This document shows, piece after piece, positions 32,691 through 43,576 of a DNA stretch of 64,000 nt. The notes beneath the pieces were generated by a model. It was not told where the DNA came from, did no database searches, and saw nothing but the letters and a program-made list of their open reading frames with translations. The stretch spans positions 2,016,501 through 2,080,500 of the forward strand of contig CP168942.1 in the NCBI GenBank assembly GCA_041871065.1. Direction: 5' to 3'. Both the position numbers and the translations under genes were made by a program. Source of the stretch: Weissella confusa. GTDB taxonomy: Bacteria; Bacillota; Bacilli; Lactobacillales; Lactobacillaceae. Every line of letters starts with the position of its first letter. Position 1 is the stretch's first letter.

Positions 32691-33857
32691 CTAAACTTCT
32701 TCTTTAAAGAGCTGCTCATACTGATCCACAATTTTCCGCCAAGTGTAATTTTGTTGGATAATTGCTTTAGCTTCCGCGCCCTTCAACTCCACCTCATTAT
32801 CTGACGCAGGGTTGTTCAGCACTTTTGTCAAGGCATCTGAATCCTGCCAATAGTATGCTGATGTCTCTGCTACAAATCTGTTAAACGATACATCAAACAG
32901 CAAGTTATACTTTGAGTGACTAAGTGCTTCCAGCAGACTAGGATTCGTACCGCCGACAGAATGACCATGTATATATCCATATGCATTCTCACGCAAATAA
33001 ACAAGAAGATTTTTATCATATACCGTACCCACAAATTTAATTCGAGGGTCTAGATTAAAGTGAGTTTTTTCCACCAGCTCATCATACAAATGTCCTTCTT
33101 TATAATTTGTGACGATAACTAAGTCTTTCTTCGTGTTTGACTTCAAAAAAGATTCGATAATTGTCGAATAATTATTTTCAGGTACAAATCGCCCAACAAC
33201 CAAGTAATATTCCTTATCAGCAATTGAGTTTTTAGAATAGAAAGCTTGGACCGTTTCGGATTTTTCATTTAAATCGGAAGTAGCCACATCCGTACCATAA
33301 GCAATAACGGAATTTGAACCGAGTTTATTTTGATATTTTGTTGATAGGTATTGTTGAATTCCCTCGTTATCAGCAACGATATGATCAGAATATTTAACCA
33401 TTCGTCCCTCTGCAAACAAGAAATATTTACGTACTGGATAGGCCCATTTAGCCCTGCGCCACTCTAGCCCATCAGGATTAACAATTAAACGTCCTCCGAC
33501 CTTATCAATCTTCGCTTTAACAATGCTAATCAACCCACCAATTGTATTACCTAATAGCAAAAAAACAGGTGCCTCGATTTTTTTATCCTTAATGATTTTG
33601 AAAGATTCGCGGAAGGCATATAAATCATATAGAATTGCTTTAGCGGATCCGATTTGAGGTAATTCTATTTGAAATACGGTCGCTCCTTCGAAGTCAAAGT
33701 ACTTCTCATCTGAAAAATCCGAATTATCCCATTGAGATGCCACGTAATACTTAATGTCCTTATCGCTTTGGTTTTTTATAAGGTTTTCTACGAAAGTCTC
33801 AAACCCGCCGTAACGTGCTGGCAACCCCCGTGAACCAATAACAAATACATTTCTCAA
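32691..33857 (-). CDS. DUF1972/GT4 rhamnosyltransferase-like (WchF/Cps2T group)
   Basis: 388 residues. The N-terminal block VIGSRGLPARYGGFETFVE is the DUF1972 signature. The C-terminal GT4 site is YIHGHSVGGTNPSLLEALSHSKY. The best-known relatives add the second sugar, beta-1,4-rhamnose, to lipid-linked glucose. Position right after the priming transferase fits that role. Start is TTG six bases after AGGAG; no better ATG is available. Confidence 0.85.
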   Translation of the reverse strand: MRNVFVIGSRGLPARYGGFETFVENLIKNQSDKDIKYYVASQWDNSDFSDEKYFDFEGATVFQIELPQIGSAKAILYDLYAFRESFKIIKDKKIEAPVFLLLGNTIGGLISIVKAKIDKVGGRLIVNPDGLEWRRAKWAYPVRKYFLFAEGRMVKYSDHIVADNEGIQQYLSTKYQNKLGSNSVIAYGTDVATSDLNEKSETVQAFYSKNSIADKEYYLVVGRFVPENNYSTIIESFLKSNTKKDLVIVTNYKEGHLYDELVEKTHFNLDPRIKFVGTVYDKNLLVYLRENAYGYIHGHSVGGTNPSLLEALSHSKYNLLFDVSFNRFVAETSAYYWQDSDALTKVLNNPASDNEVELKGAEAKAIIQQNYTWRKIVDQYEQLFKEEV

Positions 33858-33866
33858 CTAATTCTC

Positions 33867-34529
33867 CTACTTTCTTTCATAATCATTCTGATTAATGCCT
33901 TCTTGCGAAACAACTTTAGCAAGCGTGTAAAAAACTATTTTTAAATCCAACCAAAAACTAACATTTGCCGCATACTCCGCATCAAAACTAGCCTTTGCCT
34001 GATCAGAAATCATGTTTCTTCCACTGACTTGAGCTAATCCTGTAATCCCCGGTTGTACACGATTTGCCCCTGATTGACTCCTTAAATTAACCACATCAAT
34101 ATCCGTTCTAGCGAGAGGACGTGGTCCAATAAAACTCATTTTCCCCCACAAAACATTGAATAATTGAGGTAATTCGTCTAGTGACGTTCTCCTCATAAAC
34201 GAACCAAAAGGGGTCACGAAGGAATCTATTTGAGAAAAATTTTGATTTGATAATATCGGCGCATCGTTAGCCATCGATCGGAACTTCAGTATCACAAACG
34301 TTGTATTCCCGATACCAAAACGTTCTTGTTTAAACAAAATCGGACCTTTAGAAGTTGATTTTACAATTATCGCAATAACTGCCATCGGTATCAGCAATGC
34401 TATTATTAGCATTGCTGAAAACATAACATCAAAACTCCTTTTTACAATTTTTCTATACATATTTCTCCAACTCATTCCAAAATCAATTTGCTTCAAACGT
34501 TTTTTATCAAATCCGTTATTCGTTAACAT
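33867..34529 (-). CDS. Priming undecaprenyl-phosphate sugar transferase (short form)
   Basis: Starts the repeat unit by moving a hexose-1-P to undecaprenyl-P. It has 220 residues with one hydrophobic segment (about 35-58) and the whole bacterial sugar transferase core: KRSFDVMFS, GPILFKQERFG, KFRSMANDAP, RRTSLDELPQLFNVL, SFIGPRPL, QPGITGLAQVSGRN. The N-terminal four-helix membrane domain of WcaJ/CpsE-size proteins is absent, so it belongs to the short PglC/EpsD-like class. Ribosome site weak. Confidence 0.9.
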   Translation of the reverse strand: MLTNNGFDKKRLKQIDFGMSWRNMYRKIVKRSFDVMFSAMLIIALLIPMAVIAIIVKSTSKGPILFKQERFGIGNTTFVILKFRSMANDAPILSNQNFSQIDSFVTPFGSFMRRTSLDELPQLFNVLWGKMSFIGPRPLARTDIDVVNLRSQSGANRVQPGITGLAQVSGRNMISDQAKASFDAEYAANVSFWLDLKIVFYTLAKVVSQEGINQNDYERK

Positions 34530-34601
34530 TTGTTCAATCTCTGATATAAACGTCGAGTGGCAACCAAGTTATTTAATGACGACTTAAGAGATGCAATACA
34601 C

Positions 34602-35447
34602 CTATCCCTGGTGGTCGCTCGCTTCAAACATGTGCAAAGCATCTTGCCAGCTTGGAATTTCAAATCCCGTAGATTTCGCCTTACCCAAATGCAATACAGA
34701 GTTTGCAGGACGATAGGCTTTAGTCGGAAATTCGTTTGACGAAACAGGCTCGATATCAACCTCTTCATCACGTAATATTTCTTTGGCAAATTCATACCAA
34801 GAGGCTTCACCATCGTTACTTAAGTTATAAACACCTTGTTCTGCATCAACTTTAATCAAGTGCATCATAAATTCGGCCAAAGTACGAGTCCATGTTGGTC
34901 GTCCTTTTTGGTCATCCACAACCGTTAGTTTCTCGAGTTTTTTCCCCAACTTTTGCATTGTGTGCACAAAATTGTTGCCAAACTCGCCGAAGACCCAGGA
35001 TGTACGCACAACGTAGTACTGTACCCCACTAGCTTGTATAGCACGTTCACCCGCCAACTTAGCCTTGCCATATTCATTCTTTGGTTCAACTGGGTCACTT
35101 TCTAGATACATGCCTTTCTTAGCACCACTAAACACGTAATCAGTTGAAACAAACACTAATTTAGCGCCAATAAACTTCGCCGCATCAGCTAAATTCTTTG
35201 AACCATCTGCATTTACAGACCAATTCAATTCCTTGCCTTCATCTTCTGCCGCATCGACCGCGGTATAGGCCGCCGCGTCTAAAATGACATCTGGTTTTTC
35301 TGTTTCAAATACTTCAAAAACAAGGCTACGATTAGTTATATCTAAACCACGCGAATCAAAAGCAACGAATTGTTCCTGACGCTCACGTAACAGCTTCACT
35401 AACTCTTGACCAAGTTGCCCGTTTGCACCTACTACTAGATATTTCAT
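34602..35447 (-). CDS. rfbD: dTDP-4-dehydrorhamnose reductase
   Basis: Last step of dTDP-L-rhamnose synthesis, using NAD(P)H. It has 281 residues: dinucleotide motif VVGANGQLGQEL, catalytic YGKAKLAGE and the substrate region VVRTSWVFGEFG. I chose the ATG (MKYLVVG) after GGAG; the longer frame crosses that site. It follows rfbB by about 60 nt and completes the rfbACBD set. Confidence 0.96.
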   Translation of the reverse strand: MKYLVVGANGQLGQELVKLLRERQEQFVAFDSRGLDITNRSLVFEVFETEKPDVILDAAAYTAVDAAEDEGKELNWSVNADGSKNLADAAKFIGAKLVFVSTDYVFSGAKKGMYLESDPVEPKNEYGKAKLAGERAIQASGVQYYVVRTSWVFGEFGNNFVHTMQKLGKKLEKLTVVDDQKGRPTWTRTLAEFMMHLIKVDAEQGVYNLSNDGEASWYEFAKEILRDEEVDIEPVSSNEFPTKAYRPANSVLHLGKAKSTGFEIPSWQDALHMFEASDHQG

Positions 35448-35507
35448 ATATCTAAACTCCATTTTGTTTTTCATTGTAAAAATGCTCGGAATCCGAGCAT
35501 TTCAATG

Positions 35508-37106
<1,599 letters not shown>

Positions 37107-37117
<11 letters not shown>

Positions 37118-37991
37118 TTTTCTTATCCTCCTCGACAATACGAAGTAAGTATTGTCCATAATCATTTTTCTTAAGTGGTTGTGCTAACTTTTCTAGTTGT
37201 TCAACTGAAATGTACCCCATTCGGTATGCGATTTCTTCAAGTGAAGCTACCTTCAAATTTTGTTGTTTCTGAATTGTAGCTACGTAGCTTGACGCCTCAA
37301 GAAGTGAATCGTGTGTACCGGTATCTAGCCAAGCAAACCCACGTCCCATAACTTGTACATCCAAATCACCGCGTTCCAAATACTTCGCATTCACATCTGA
37401 AATTTCAAGTTCTCCACGAGGTGATGGCTCGATAGACTTTGCAATCTGAACAACATCATTATCGTAGAAATACAAACCTGTAACTGCATAGTCACTCTTA
37501 GGGTGCTCAGGCTTCTCAACAATAGAAATTGCTTTATTATTCTCATCAAACTCAACAACTCCAAATCGTTCTGGATCATGAACTTGGTATCCAAATACAG
37601 TTGCTCCCGTTTTCTTTGATGCAGCCTCTTGCAAAATATTAGACAAGCCCGCACCGTAATAGATGTTATCGCCCAAAACTAAGGCAACAGAGTCACCGCC
37701 AATAAATTCTTCACCAAGAATAAAAGCTTCGGCCAATCCATTAGGAGCTGGTTGCACTTTGTATTCAATTTTCAAGCCCAATTCGTGACCATTTCCAAAC
37801 AGCTCTTCAAATTGGTTGATAAACTCATCAGTAGAAATAATCAAAACTTCTTTAATCCCTGCCAACATCAAAACAGACATTGGATAGTAAATCATTGGCT
37901 TATCATAAATAGGAACCAATTGCTTACTGGTTGCTTTAGTAATTGGATACAGACGTGTGCCGGACCCACCGGCTAAAATAATTCCTTTCAA
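37107..37991 (-). CDS. rfbA: Glucose-1-phosphate thymidylyltransferase
   Basis: Makes dTDP-glucose from dTTP and glucose-1-P, the entry to dTDP-rhamnose. It has 294 residues: [16 protein letters not shown] nucleotide loop, [10 protein letters not shown] metal site, [21 protein letters not shown]. It heads the rfbACBD run, directly behind the Wzd/Wze regulators. Confidence 0.97.
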
Positions 37992-38012
37992 AACTCACTC
38001 ACCTACTCTTAC

Positions 38013-38789
38013 TTAATTTGATTCTACATGACCATAACCGTAGCCATAGCCATAACCGTAGCCATAGCCATAACCGTAGCCATAGCCATAACCCGCATCA
38101 TTTTTACCACCACGAACACGCTGCACAATTCCCAAAATTTTTGTATCCGTTAAACGCAACGTTTCAACAGTACGTTGGAGGTTAACTTTAAGTGTTTTAC
38201 CAAATGTCGTAACCAAAATCGCACCATCAACAAGTGGCATTAAAACATGAGCATCCGTAACAGCCATTACTGGCGGGACATCAAGGACTACGACATCATA
38301 GTTATTACGCATCCACTCAACCAAAGAAGCCATACGTGCTGAACTCAATAGTTCTGCTGGATTAGGTGGCACCGGTCCAGAAGTCAAAACTTCTAAGTTC
38401 TCCACAAACGTCTTTTGCACTGTATCTTTGGGTTGTGCATTGCTAGCCAAAATCGTCGTTAATCCGCGTGTGTTCAACAAATCAAAAGTTGAATGTGCCG
38501 TTGGACGACGCAAATCTGCATCAACATAAAGGACATTTTTTCCAGCTTGTGCCCAAGTAACCGCTACGTTAGATGAAACCGTCGTCTTTCCATCTGACAT
38601 TTCAGCCGATGTAAACATCACAACTTGCAACTTGTCCAAAGCTGCACCAGCAAATTCAATATTCGTGCGCAACGTACGGAATTGCTCTGAAATAACGTGC
38701 TTCGGTTCAACGAAAGTCACCAAGCGTGCACCATTATCTTGTGTCTCAGAATTGACAACGTGCTTTTTCTTCAAAAAATTAAAACTCAT
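38013..38789 (-). CDS. wze: EPS bacterial tyrosine kinase Wze/CpsD
   Basis: Cytoplasmic ATPase half of the BY-kinase that, with membrane Wzd, controls chain length. It has 258 residues: Walker A SAEMSDGKTT (61-70), Walker A' VLYVDADLRRP (86-96), Walker B VVVLDVPPV (about 166-174). The C-terminal tyrosine cluster is an exact (GY)10 run followed by GHVESN. It is coded by an 18-bp minisatellite, so tyrosine number can change in frame. The phosphatase that should act on this tail (wzb) is broken. Confidence 0.94.
   Translation of the reverse strand: MSFNFLKKKHVVNSETQDNGARLVTFVEPKHVISEQFRTLRTNIEFAGAALDKLQVVMFTSAEMSDGKTTVSSNVAVTWAQAGKNVLYVDADLRRPTAHSTFDLLNTRGLTTILASNAQPKDTVQKTFVENLEVLTSGPVPPNPAELLSSARMASLVEWMRNNYDVVVLDVPPVMAVTDAHVLMPLVDGAILVTTFGKTLKVNLQRTVETLRLTDTKILGIVQRVRGGKNDAGYGYGYGYGYGYGYGYGYGYGHVESN
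38032..38093. repeat. 18-bp minisatellite coding the Wze tyrosine tail
   Basis: On the coding strand the unit GGT TAT GGC TAT GGC TAC is repeated three times, plus a partial GGT TAT. Gain or loss of a unit adds or removes three tyrosines without changing the frame. Confidence 0.9.
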
Positions 38790-38804
38790 CTTTTATCTCT
38801 CCCG

Positions 38805-39695
38805 TTAAATGCGTTGACCCAGACGTGACGTACGTGTTTCATTGCTTGTATTCTTCTTTTCATTAGCTGCAACGACATCCTTCACATCGCGAATCTTACC
38901 TATATATCCGATAACACCTAAATTAGTCAGTTTTAATTCATCCGTTAGGAATTCCAAATCCTTAACCGTACGATCAGTTACTTCCTTAATGAAGCCCCAT
39001 GCAAAGCCAGCACATACACCAAGTGAAAATCCAGCTAAAGTAATTAACTTAACATTTGGTGCAACGGGCTTTGAATTTGTCATTGCTTTTGAAACAATTG
39101 ATACGTTTGAAACAGACATAATTGAAGCAACTTTGTCCTTGAACACTTCCGCAATTGTATTCGCAATATCCTTAGACATCTTGGCATCGCCCGACTTAAC
39201 ATTCACTGAAAACACTTGTGAATTTGTCTGGTTGGAAATACTAATCATCTTAGCCACTGAATCAGCTGTTAAGTCAGTATCGTCATACTTGGCAGCTACC
39301 AACTTATACTTAGCCGGTTGAGCAGGTGCAGTTTGCACCTGCTTACCATAAGCATCGGTCTCATATTGAGCTGGTACTGCCGCTTGAATTTGTTCCTTGT
39401 GTGGCTTTGTTAAATTATTGACGACCGTGTTCAAAATAATTGGCCGCGTAATAATATCCTTATATGTATTGATGATTTGCACATCGGCTTGTTGATCACC
39501 AAGTTGCAATCCTTGTTGCGATCCATCTTGCTTGCGATTAACAAGCAACGCAGCTGATGAACTATACTGTGGATGAACCACAAACTTAGACACACCGAAA
39601 GCAACACCGCCAACAATCACCCCAAGTGCCAGCATAAACGTCCAGTTACGACGAACAATCAACCATAGTCGACCAAGATTGATTACGTTATCCAT
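38805..39695 (-). CDS. wzd: EPS chain-length regulator / kinase activator Wzd (CpsC)
   Basis: Membrane partner of Wze. It has 296 residues: Wzz domain with a first membrane helix (about 18-40), an extracytoplasmic region and a second helix (about 222-243, ITLAGFSLGVCAGFAWGF), preceded by a proline-containing stretch (SKPVAPN). It is followed by a cytosolic tail where kinase activation takes place. First gene of the EPS operon, 15 nt before wze. Confidence 0.93.
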   Translation of the reverse strand: MDNVINLGRLWLIVRRNWTFMLALGVIVGGVAFGVSKFVVHPQYSSSAALLVNRKQDGSQQGLQLGDQQADVQIINTYKDIITRPIILNTVVNNLTKPHKEQIQAAVPAQYETDAYGKQVQTAPAQPAKYKLVAAKYDDTDLTADSVAKMISISNQTNSQVFSVNVKSGDAKMSKDIANTIAEVFKDKVASIMSVSNVSIVSKAMTNSKPVAPNVKLITLAGFSLGVCAGFAWGFIKEVTDRTVKDLEFLTDELKLTNLGVIGYIGKIRDVKDVVAANEKKNTSNETRTSRLGQRI

Positions 39696-40106
39696 ATAAA
39701 TAAACCCACCTATTCTAAATTGGTAATAATACCTTCAAAAAAATTCCGTTTTTCGCAAAATAATCGCACACAGAAAAGACACATTTAAGTCTATCATTTT
39801 TTAAGGTAGGGTTATGTTAAGAAATAATCGCATAAAGTATCATTTTTACAGGTATTTATCCCATTCTTTAATGATTTTTATCTGTATATTCGGACTTAAA
39901 TTGTATTTTTGCCCCTTATTTCTCATATTTCGGTAACAGATTACAGAAATATAACCCGGATATTACGGATAATTATCAATAACATTTTTTCAATTCCAAA
40001 AACCTTGTAATTTGTAACAAACTATTAATATTGACTACAAAAAAGCTCTTGCAAATCGAAAATGATCTGTAGGAGCTGTTTACCCGGATTATTCATCAAG
40101 ACAAAC
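39696..40106. promoter_or_regulatory. Upstream region of the EPS operon
   Basis: No gene. Very AT-rich, and must hold the operon promoter on the minus strand. A candidate TTAACA (near 39820) with a weak downstream match is visible, but I would not fix it. No obvious operator repeats. Confidence 0.4.
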
Positions 40107-40151
40107 AAAAACCCGCTGAAACAGCAAGTTAATACCGTTTCAGCGGGTTTT
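40107..40151. terminator. Bidirectional terminator upstream of the EPS operon
   Basis: AAAACCCGCTGAAAC...GTTTCAGCGGGTTTT: a 15-bp near-perfect stem with T runs on both strands, which would insulate the EPS promoter from the IS zone. Confidence 0.8.
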
Positions 40152-40235
40152 GCGCTTTCACCCTTTTGGTGAAAACAATAGCAGCTCTTTTTTTCTACGC
40201 TTTGTCAACACAGATGTTGATATATAGCTATTCTG

Positions 40236-40282
40236 ATCGTTCTAGTAAATTTGATTTATTCAACTTACTAGAACGATTTTTT
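40236..40282 (+). terminator. Hairpin terminator between IS110 remnant and EPS operon
   Basis: ATCGTTCTAGTAA / TTACTAGAACGAT, a perfect 13-bp stem followed by TTTTTTG on the plus strand. Confidence 0.7.
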
Positions 40283-40388
40283 GTTTTAAAAATCTTAGTT
40301 TTATGGTTTTTGACACACTTGAATAAGCCTTGAGGGTATAAAAATTTTTTCAAGGCTGTTAAGCTAACTATGACCCAAGCGTTTTACA

Positions 40389-41533
40389 ATGAGCCGGCCA
40401 GCTCGTATGAGTAAAATTGATTGGTGGTTATAAGGTAATGAATCGTCTTGATAAGGCGATCCATTGAGGAAACGAGTAATGGCTTCTTTCGAGTTGCTGT
40501 TGCTCGTTTCTTTTCGTATCTATCCCTAATGTGGTTTGGCTGCGCAGTTGAACTAATCATATTTACAACGGTCCAATAAAGAATCTTTCAGGCATGTGGG
40601 TTACCGTACTTGGTGATGTGTCGCTGTGCGACGTAATCACCAGATTGAATCTCCGTTAAATCAAGTCCAATAAAACTATTTAACGGAGAACGCTTTTCAA
40701 ACCGTCGAATATCACCGAGTTCACGGATTAGCCTAACCGCGGTATTGTCAGCTATTCCAGGAATGCTTAAGAGAATCTTGAATTCGGTAAGGCCTTCGCT
40801 ACATAAACCATGTTGGCGATGACAATTTCTCGTTCCACAGTCATTTTGAGGATGTTTGTGACTTGATGTTGGAGCTGTTTAACTACGAATGATGTTGATT
40901 CAATCGCCGGATAGGAAATTCCGTGGCTCGCCACAGTCTTTCTGCCAGTGTTTGTGCACGTCCTTGGCCAATACCACGTATTCCTAATCCAAGAATGCTA
41001 TCCATGATTTCTGTTATCGTATGCCCCTCAATCATATCTGGGTGTGGAAATAAACGAAGAACTTCTAGACTTGAGGTTTTATCCACATCAATTTCATCTG
41101 TGAAATTGGGAAATGAAAACTGAATCAATTTATGAACGCGGTTTTTCTCGCGCTTTATATCTTCAGTTTGTTGGTCGTAATATCGACTCATGTCTGACAG
41201 CTCACGATACAAGGGATCTGAGAAACGGGGCACGTAAGGCACTGGTTCCTTGGTGAATTCTGTTATGGCAAGGCCTCGTGCGTCACGAACGTCGTTCTTG
41301 CGCATTCGGGATCCATCATCTAGACGCTTCTTAGCTACTAGGGGATTAAGTATGTGATACAGAATGCTGTTGTCGATAAGATATTTCTCTAGTCGACGTG
41401 AGTAGACGCCGGTTGCCTCTAATTCGACCTCCGGACCACCATAGGATTGGATAATTGACTTTAAACTTTGAAACCCAATGGCATCGAGAGTGATATCACC
41501 GTTGTGAGTCGTTTGGGAATAATGTCAATACTT
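40389..41533 (-). pseudogene. Decayed IS110-family transposase
   Basis: Fragments of an IS110 transposase are readable on the minus strand. The N-terminal DEDD part includes VELEATGVYSRRLEKYLID and MRKNDVRDARGLAI. A middle part follows up to a stop at 40883. The C-terminal transposase_20 domain, in shifted register, includes LLSIPGIADNTAVRLIREL and FIGLDLTEIQSGDY, with a further stop and the tail MDRLIKTIHYL. The 5' end is missing where the IS3-type element abuts. It is multiply frameshifted and dead. Confidence 0.8.
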
Positions 41534-41597
41534 TGGAGTGGTTTTTAGATAGCCCCGCGAGGGGCCGGAGCTACCCCGAAAGTTTAATCAAAAAGAA

Positions 41598-41640
41598 TAA
41601 ACGAGGTCCAGGCAATCATCGCCCGGACCTCGTTTGTTTT
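41598..41640. terminator. Hairpin inside the IS3-type element
   Basis: AACGAGGTCC / GGACCTCGTT with inner GG/CC, T-rich on both sides; ends right at the stop of the small passenger frame. Confidence 0.6.
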
Positions 41641-41847
41641 CTATAATTTATTTTCGGATTCAATCATGTGAGAATCATAGTTGTCAATTTTCCACTGTAA
41701 ATAATCACGGGCATCAACATTTTCTTTTACCTTTTCGTTAAGCGTATTAATTGCTTCGCCTAGAATGTCTTTACGGGCTGGAATGGTAGTCGGGTCGTCT
41801 TCGAACACGGCGCTGATGTCAAGATTATGGACAGGCTTTTTTGGCAC
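41641..41847 (-). CDS. Small passenger protein in the IS3-type element (unrecognised)
   Basis: 68 codons from a GTG, with no ribosome site I can see; a stop lies directly upstream in frame. The protein is acidic and helical-looking in its second half (DARDYLQWKIDNYDSHMIES). It may be the tail of a larger lost gene rather than a functional small protein. Its place between an IS end and the orfB remnant shows that it was captured or replaced IS sequence. No family recognised. Confidence 0.3.
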   Translation of the reverse strand: MPKKPVHNLDISAVFEDDPTTIPARKDILGEAINTLNEKVKENVDARDYLQWKIDNYDSHMIESENKL

Positions 41848-42015
41848 CTAGAGGTACCGCACTCCGAAAATTTTTCAAAACCCGGATTTCAGCTTAAAAC
41901 GGCGTGATTTCTGGGTGTTTTTGTAGGTGGAACAGGCCGAGCCCTACCGGTGAGAGAAAACAGGTGGTATAGATTGTGAACCAGCCGAATTTCACAAGTT
42001 GTATCGTGCAACAAA

Positions 42016-42061
42016 TAAGCCTTCACAAGGTGAATTTTTGAAATTCACAAGTGACGGCTTA
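42016..42061. repeat. Long hairpin with repeated TTCACAAG inside the IS3-type element
   Basis: TAAGCC-TTCAC-AAG-GTGAATTT pairs with AAATTCAC-AAG-TGAC-GGCTTA. TTCACAAG also occurs once just upstream. The structure is unrelated to the IS ends and could be a recombination, replication or attenuation structure. Confidence 0.45.
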
Positions 42062-42103
42062 TAAACGGCGTCGTACCGGCTAGTGCCGATAACCGGCATT
42101 ATG

Positions 42104-42505
42104 TTAAGCAGCAAGTGGTATAGCTACCGGACGGGTATTTGTAGATATTCTGGTGGTGTTCCACCAGTAGTCATAGCGATGCGCTCCTGCAATAATCGCA
42201 TTGATTGACCAACTTAAGCGACGTGGGTTGAAGAATTCTGATTTGAAAAATGAGTGATAGTTTTCGATGATTGTGTTGTGCTCGGGATGCCCTGGTGATC
42301 TGAATGAGTGCTTGAGGCCATAAAATGAGACGGTATCTTCGTATTCCTCACTGATGAAGTGGGAACCGTTATCTGAGTGCAAAATGATTGATGTTTCGGC
42401 GTTGAGAATCGATTTAGGAATTTGATGCATAGCTGTTTGAAGTGCTCGTTTAGTTAAATCAGATGTCATATCATAGCCAACGACGGCGCGCTCCGCTAAA
42501 CTCAT
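42104..42505 (-). pseudogene. IS3-family transposase OrfB, C-terminal remnant
   Basis: 133 residues hold the second half of the DDE core: LHSDNGSHFISEEY (second D) and the glutamate region NTIIENYHSFFKSEFF. The HTH-like part and the first catalytic D-T-Y block are missing (about 150 residues), so it cannot transpose by itself. It overlaps orfA by ATGA. The tail after SINAIIAGAHRYDYWWNTTR is complete. Confidence 0.8.
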
Positions 42506-42807
42506 CGTCGGTTGGATTTTTTTATCTGTTCACGTGAGTATTTGTCCATTAAAGTGACTGCTTCACGCAAAATTTGGTTATCTTGTTCGAGTTCGGCAAT
42601 TCTCGCTTCAAGTTCAGAGACTGTTTTCTTGGTAATTTTTTCGCCATTGTCATTCACCGCAGGTGAATACTCACGGACCCAGCGCCGAGCGGCGCTTATT
42701 GAGATTTTATTTTCACGTGAAATTTGGCTTAATGTTTGTTTTTCATCCCAATGTAGGGCAGCGATAGCTGCCTTCTGTTCAGGGGAATAATAATTTCGTG
42801 TAGTCAT
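42502..42807 (-). CDS. IS3-family transposase OrfA
   Basis: 101 residues. An N-terminal helix-turn-helix (KAAIAALHWDEKQTLSQISRENKISISAARRWVREY) is followed by a leucine-zipper-like coiled coil (ELEARIAELEQDNQILREAVTLMDK). It binds the IS ends. Intact, but its OrfB partner is truncated. Confidence 0.85.
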   Translation of the reverse strand: MTTRNYYSPEQKAAIAALHWDEKQTLSQISRENKISISAARRWVREYSPAVNDNGEKITKKTVSELEARIAELEQDNQILREAVTLMDKYSREQIKKSNRR

Positions 42808-42865
42808 AATAAAAAGACGCTCCTGCTGGTTTCATTTTACAGGAAATGGTTCTAAAAACACTCCA

Positions 42866-43576
42866 TGAAACTAGCATAAGCACCAAACTACGTTCACCTT
42901 GGCCAAATAAATGATACTCATCAACAATACCTGTTGTGTAGTGGTCTCCATCGGAATCACTACCTTGAGCAGATAAGCGCTTCATTGATGTCGACTGTGA
43001 TTCAATACGCATTTCATTTTGGTTATATTCAACGCCCCACATTTTGGCCAACTTCTTAAACGGACCATTTTGCAATTGCGTCCAATTATAAGTCATGTAC
43101 TTATACAGTGGTTTCGTGTGACTAATATCAATACTTGAAACGGCTAGTTGTCGATTAACCTTTGGAAATCCAAACAGGAAATTGTACAAGGTATAAGCTG
43201 ACAACAATTGTGTCTTACCATTCGTTCGCGCCATGCTGATGAAGATATTCTTAAACCGCATACCTTGCGTTTCGGGATTACGCCAACCTTGAATCATGGC
43301 CAAAATAAAATGCTGATAAGGTGAAGGATTGAAAGGTTCACCTGACGTCACATCTTTCAGCAACGTTGCAAACTCAACAATCTTCTTAGCCTCATCAGCG
43401 TTATATGTGTAGATAAATCCAGCATCATCTTTAATGCGTTCCAAGTCTGAAACGTGACGTTCCGCTGCACGTTTAATTTTCTCACCGGCAACAATTCGAC
43501 CACGTAAGACATCGACTGCGTACGTTAACGCTGGATCGTCTGGGTATTTTTCAAATAATTCTTTATACTTCCGCAT
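42866..43576 (-). pseudogene. terL: Phage terminase large subunit, N-terminal part cut by the IS3-type element
   Basis: The ATPase domain survives: adenine region FNPSPYQHFILAMIQGW, Walker A SMARTNGKTQLLSAY (about residue 118), Walker B GIVDEYHLF (about residue 214). After about 237 codons the frame enters the IS inverted repeat and ends at 42779. The nuclease domain (roughly the second half of a 550-600 residue protein) is gone, so packaging by this copy is impossible. It overlaps the end of terS. Confidence 0.9.

Larger units (their letters stand above)
41534..42865. mobile_element. IS3-family element with gutted orfB and a passenger segment
   Basis: Terminal inverted repeats TGGAGTGgTTTTTAGA (left) and TGGAGTGTTTTTAGA (right, reversed) bound 1,332 bp and start with the TG of IS3 elements. 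Inside are orfA, the C-terminal third of orfB, and about 550 bp of non-IS DNA with two hairpins and a small frame. The flanks show no matching 3-bp target repeat: IS110 lies on one side and terL on the other. The element is thus a likely deletion joint. Confidence 0.7.

Noticed and set aside
34523-34813. 96-codon minus-strand frame overlapping rfbD
   Set aside because: Lies mostly within rfbD in another frame, no ribosome site, no known motif.
38032-38093. CRISPR-like array
   Set aside because: Tandem 18-bp units without spacers, in frame within wze; a coding minisatellite.
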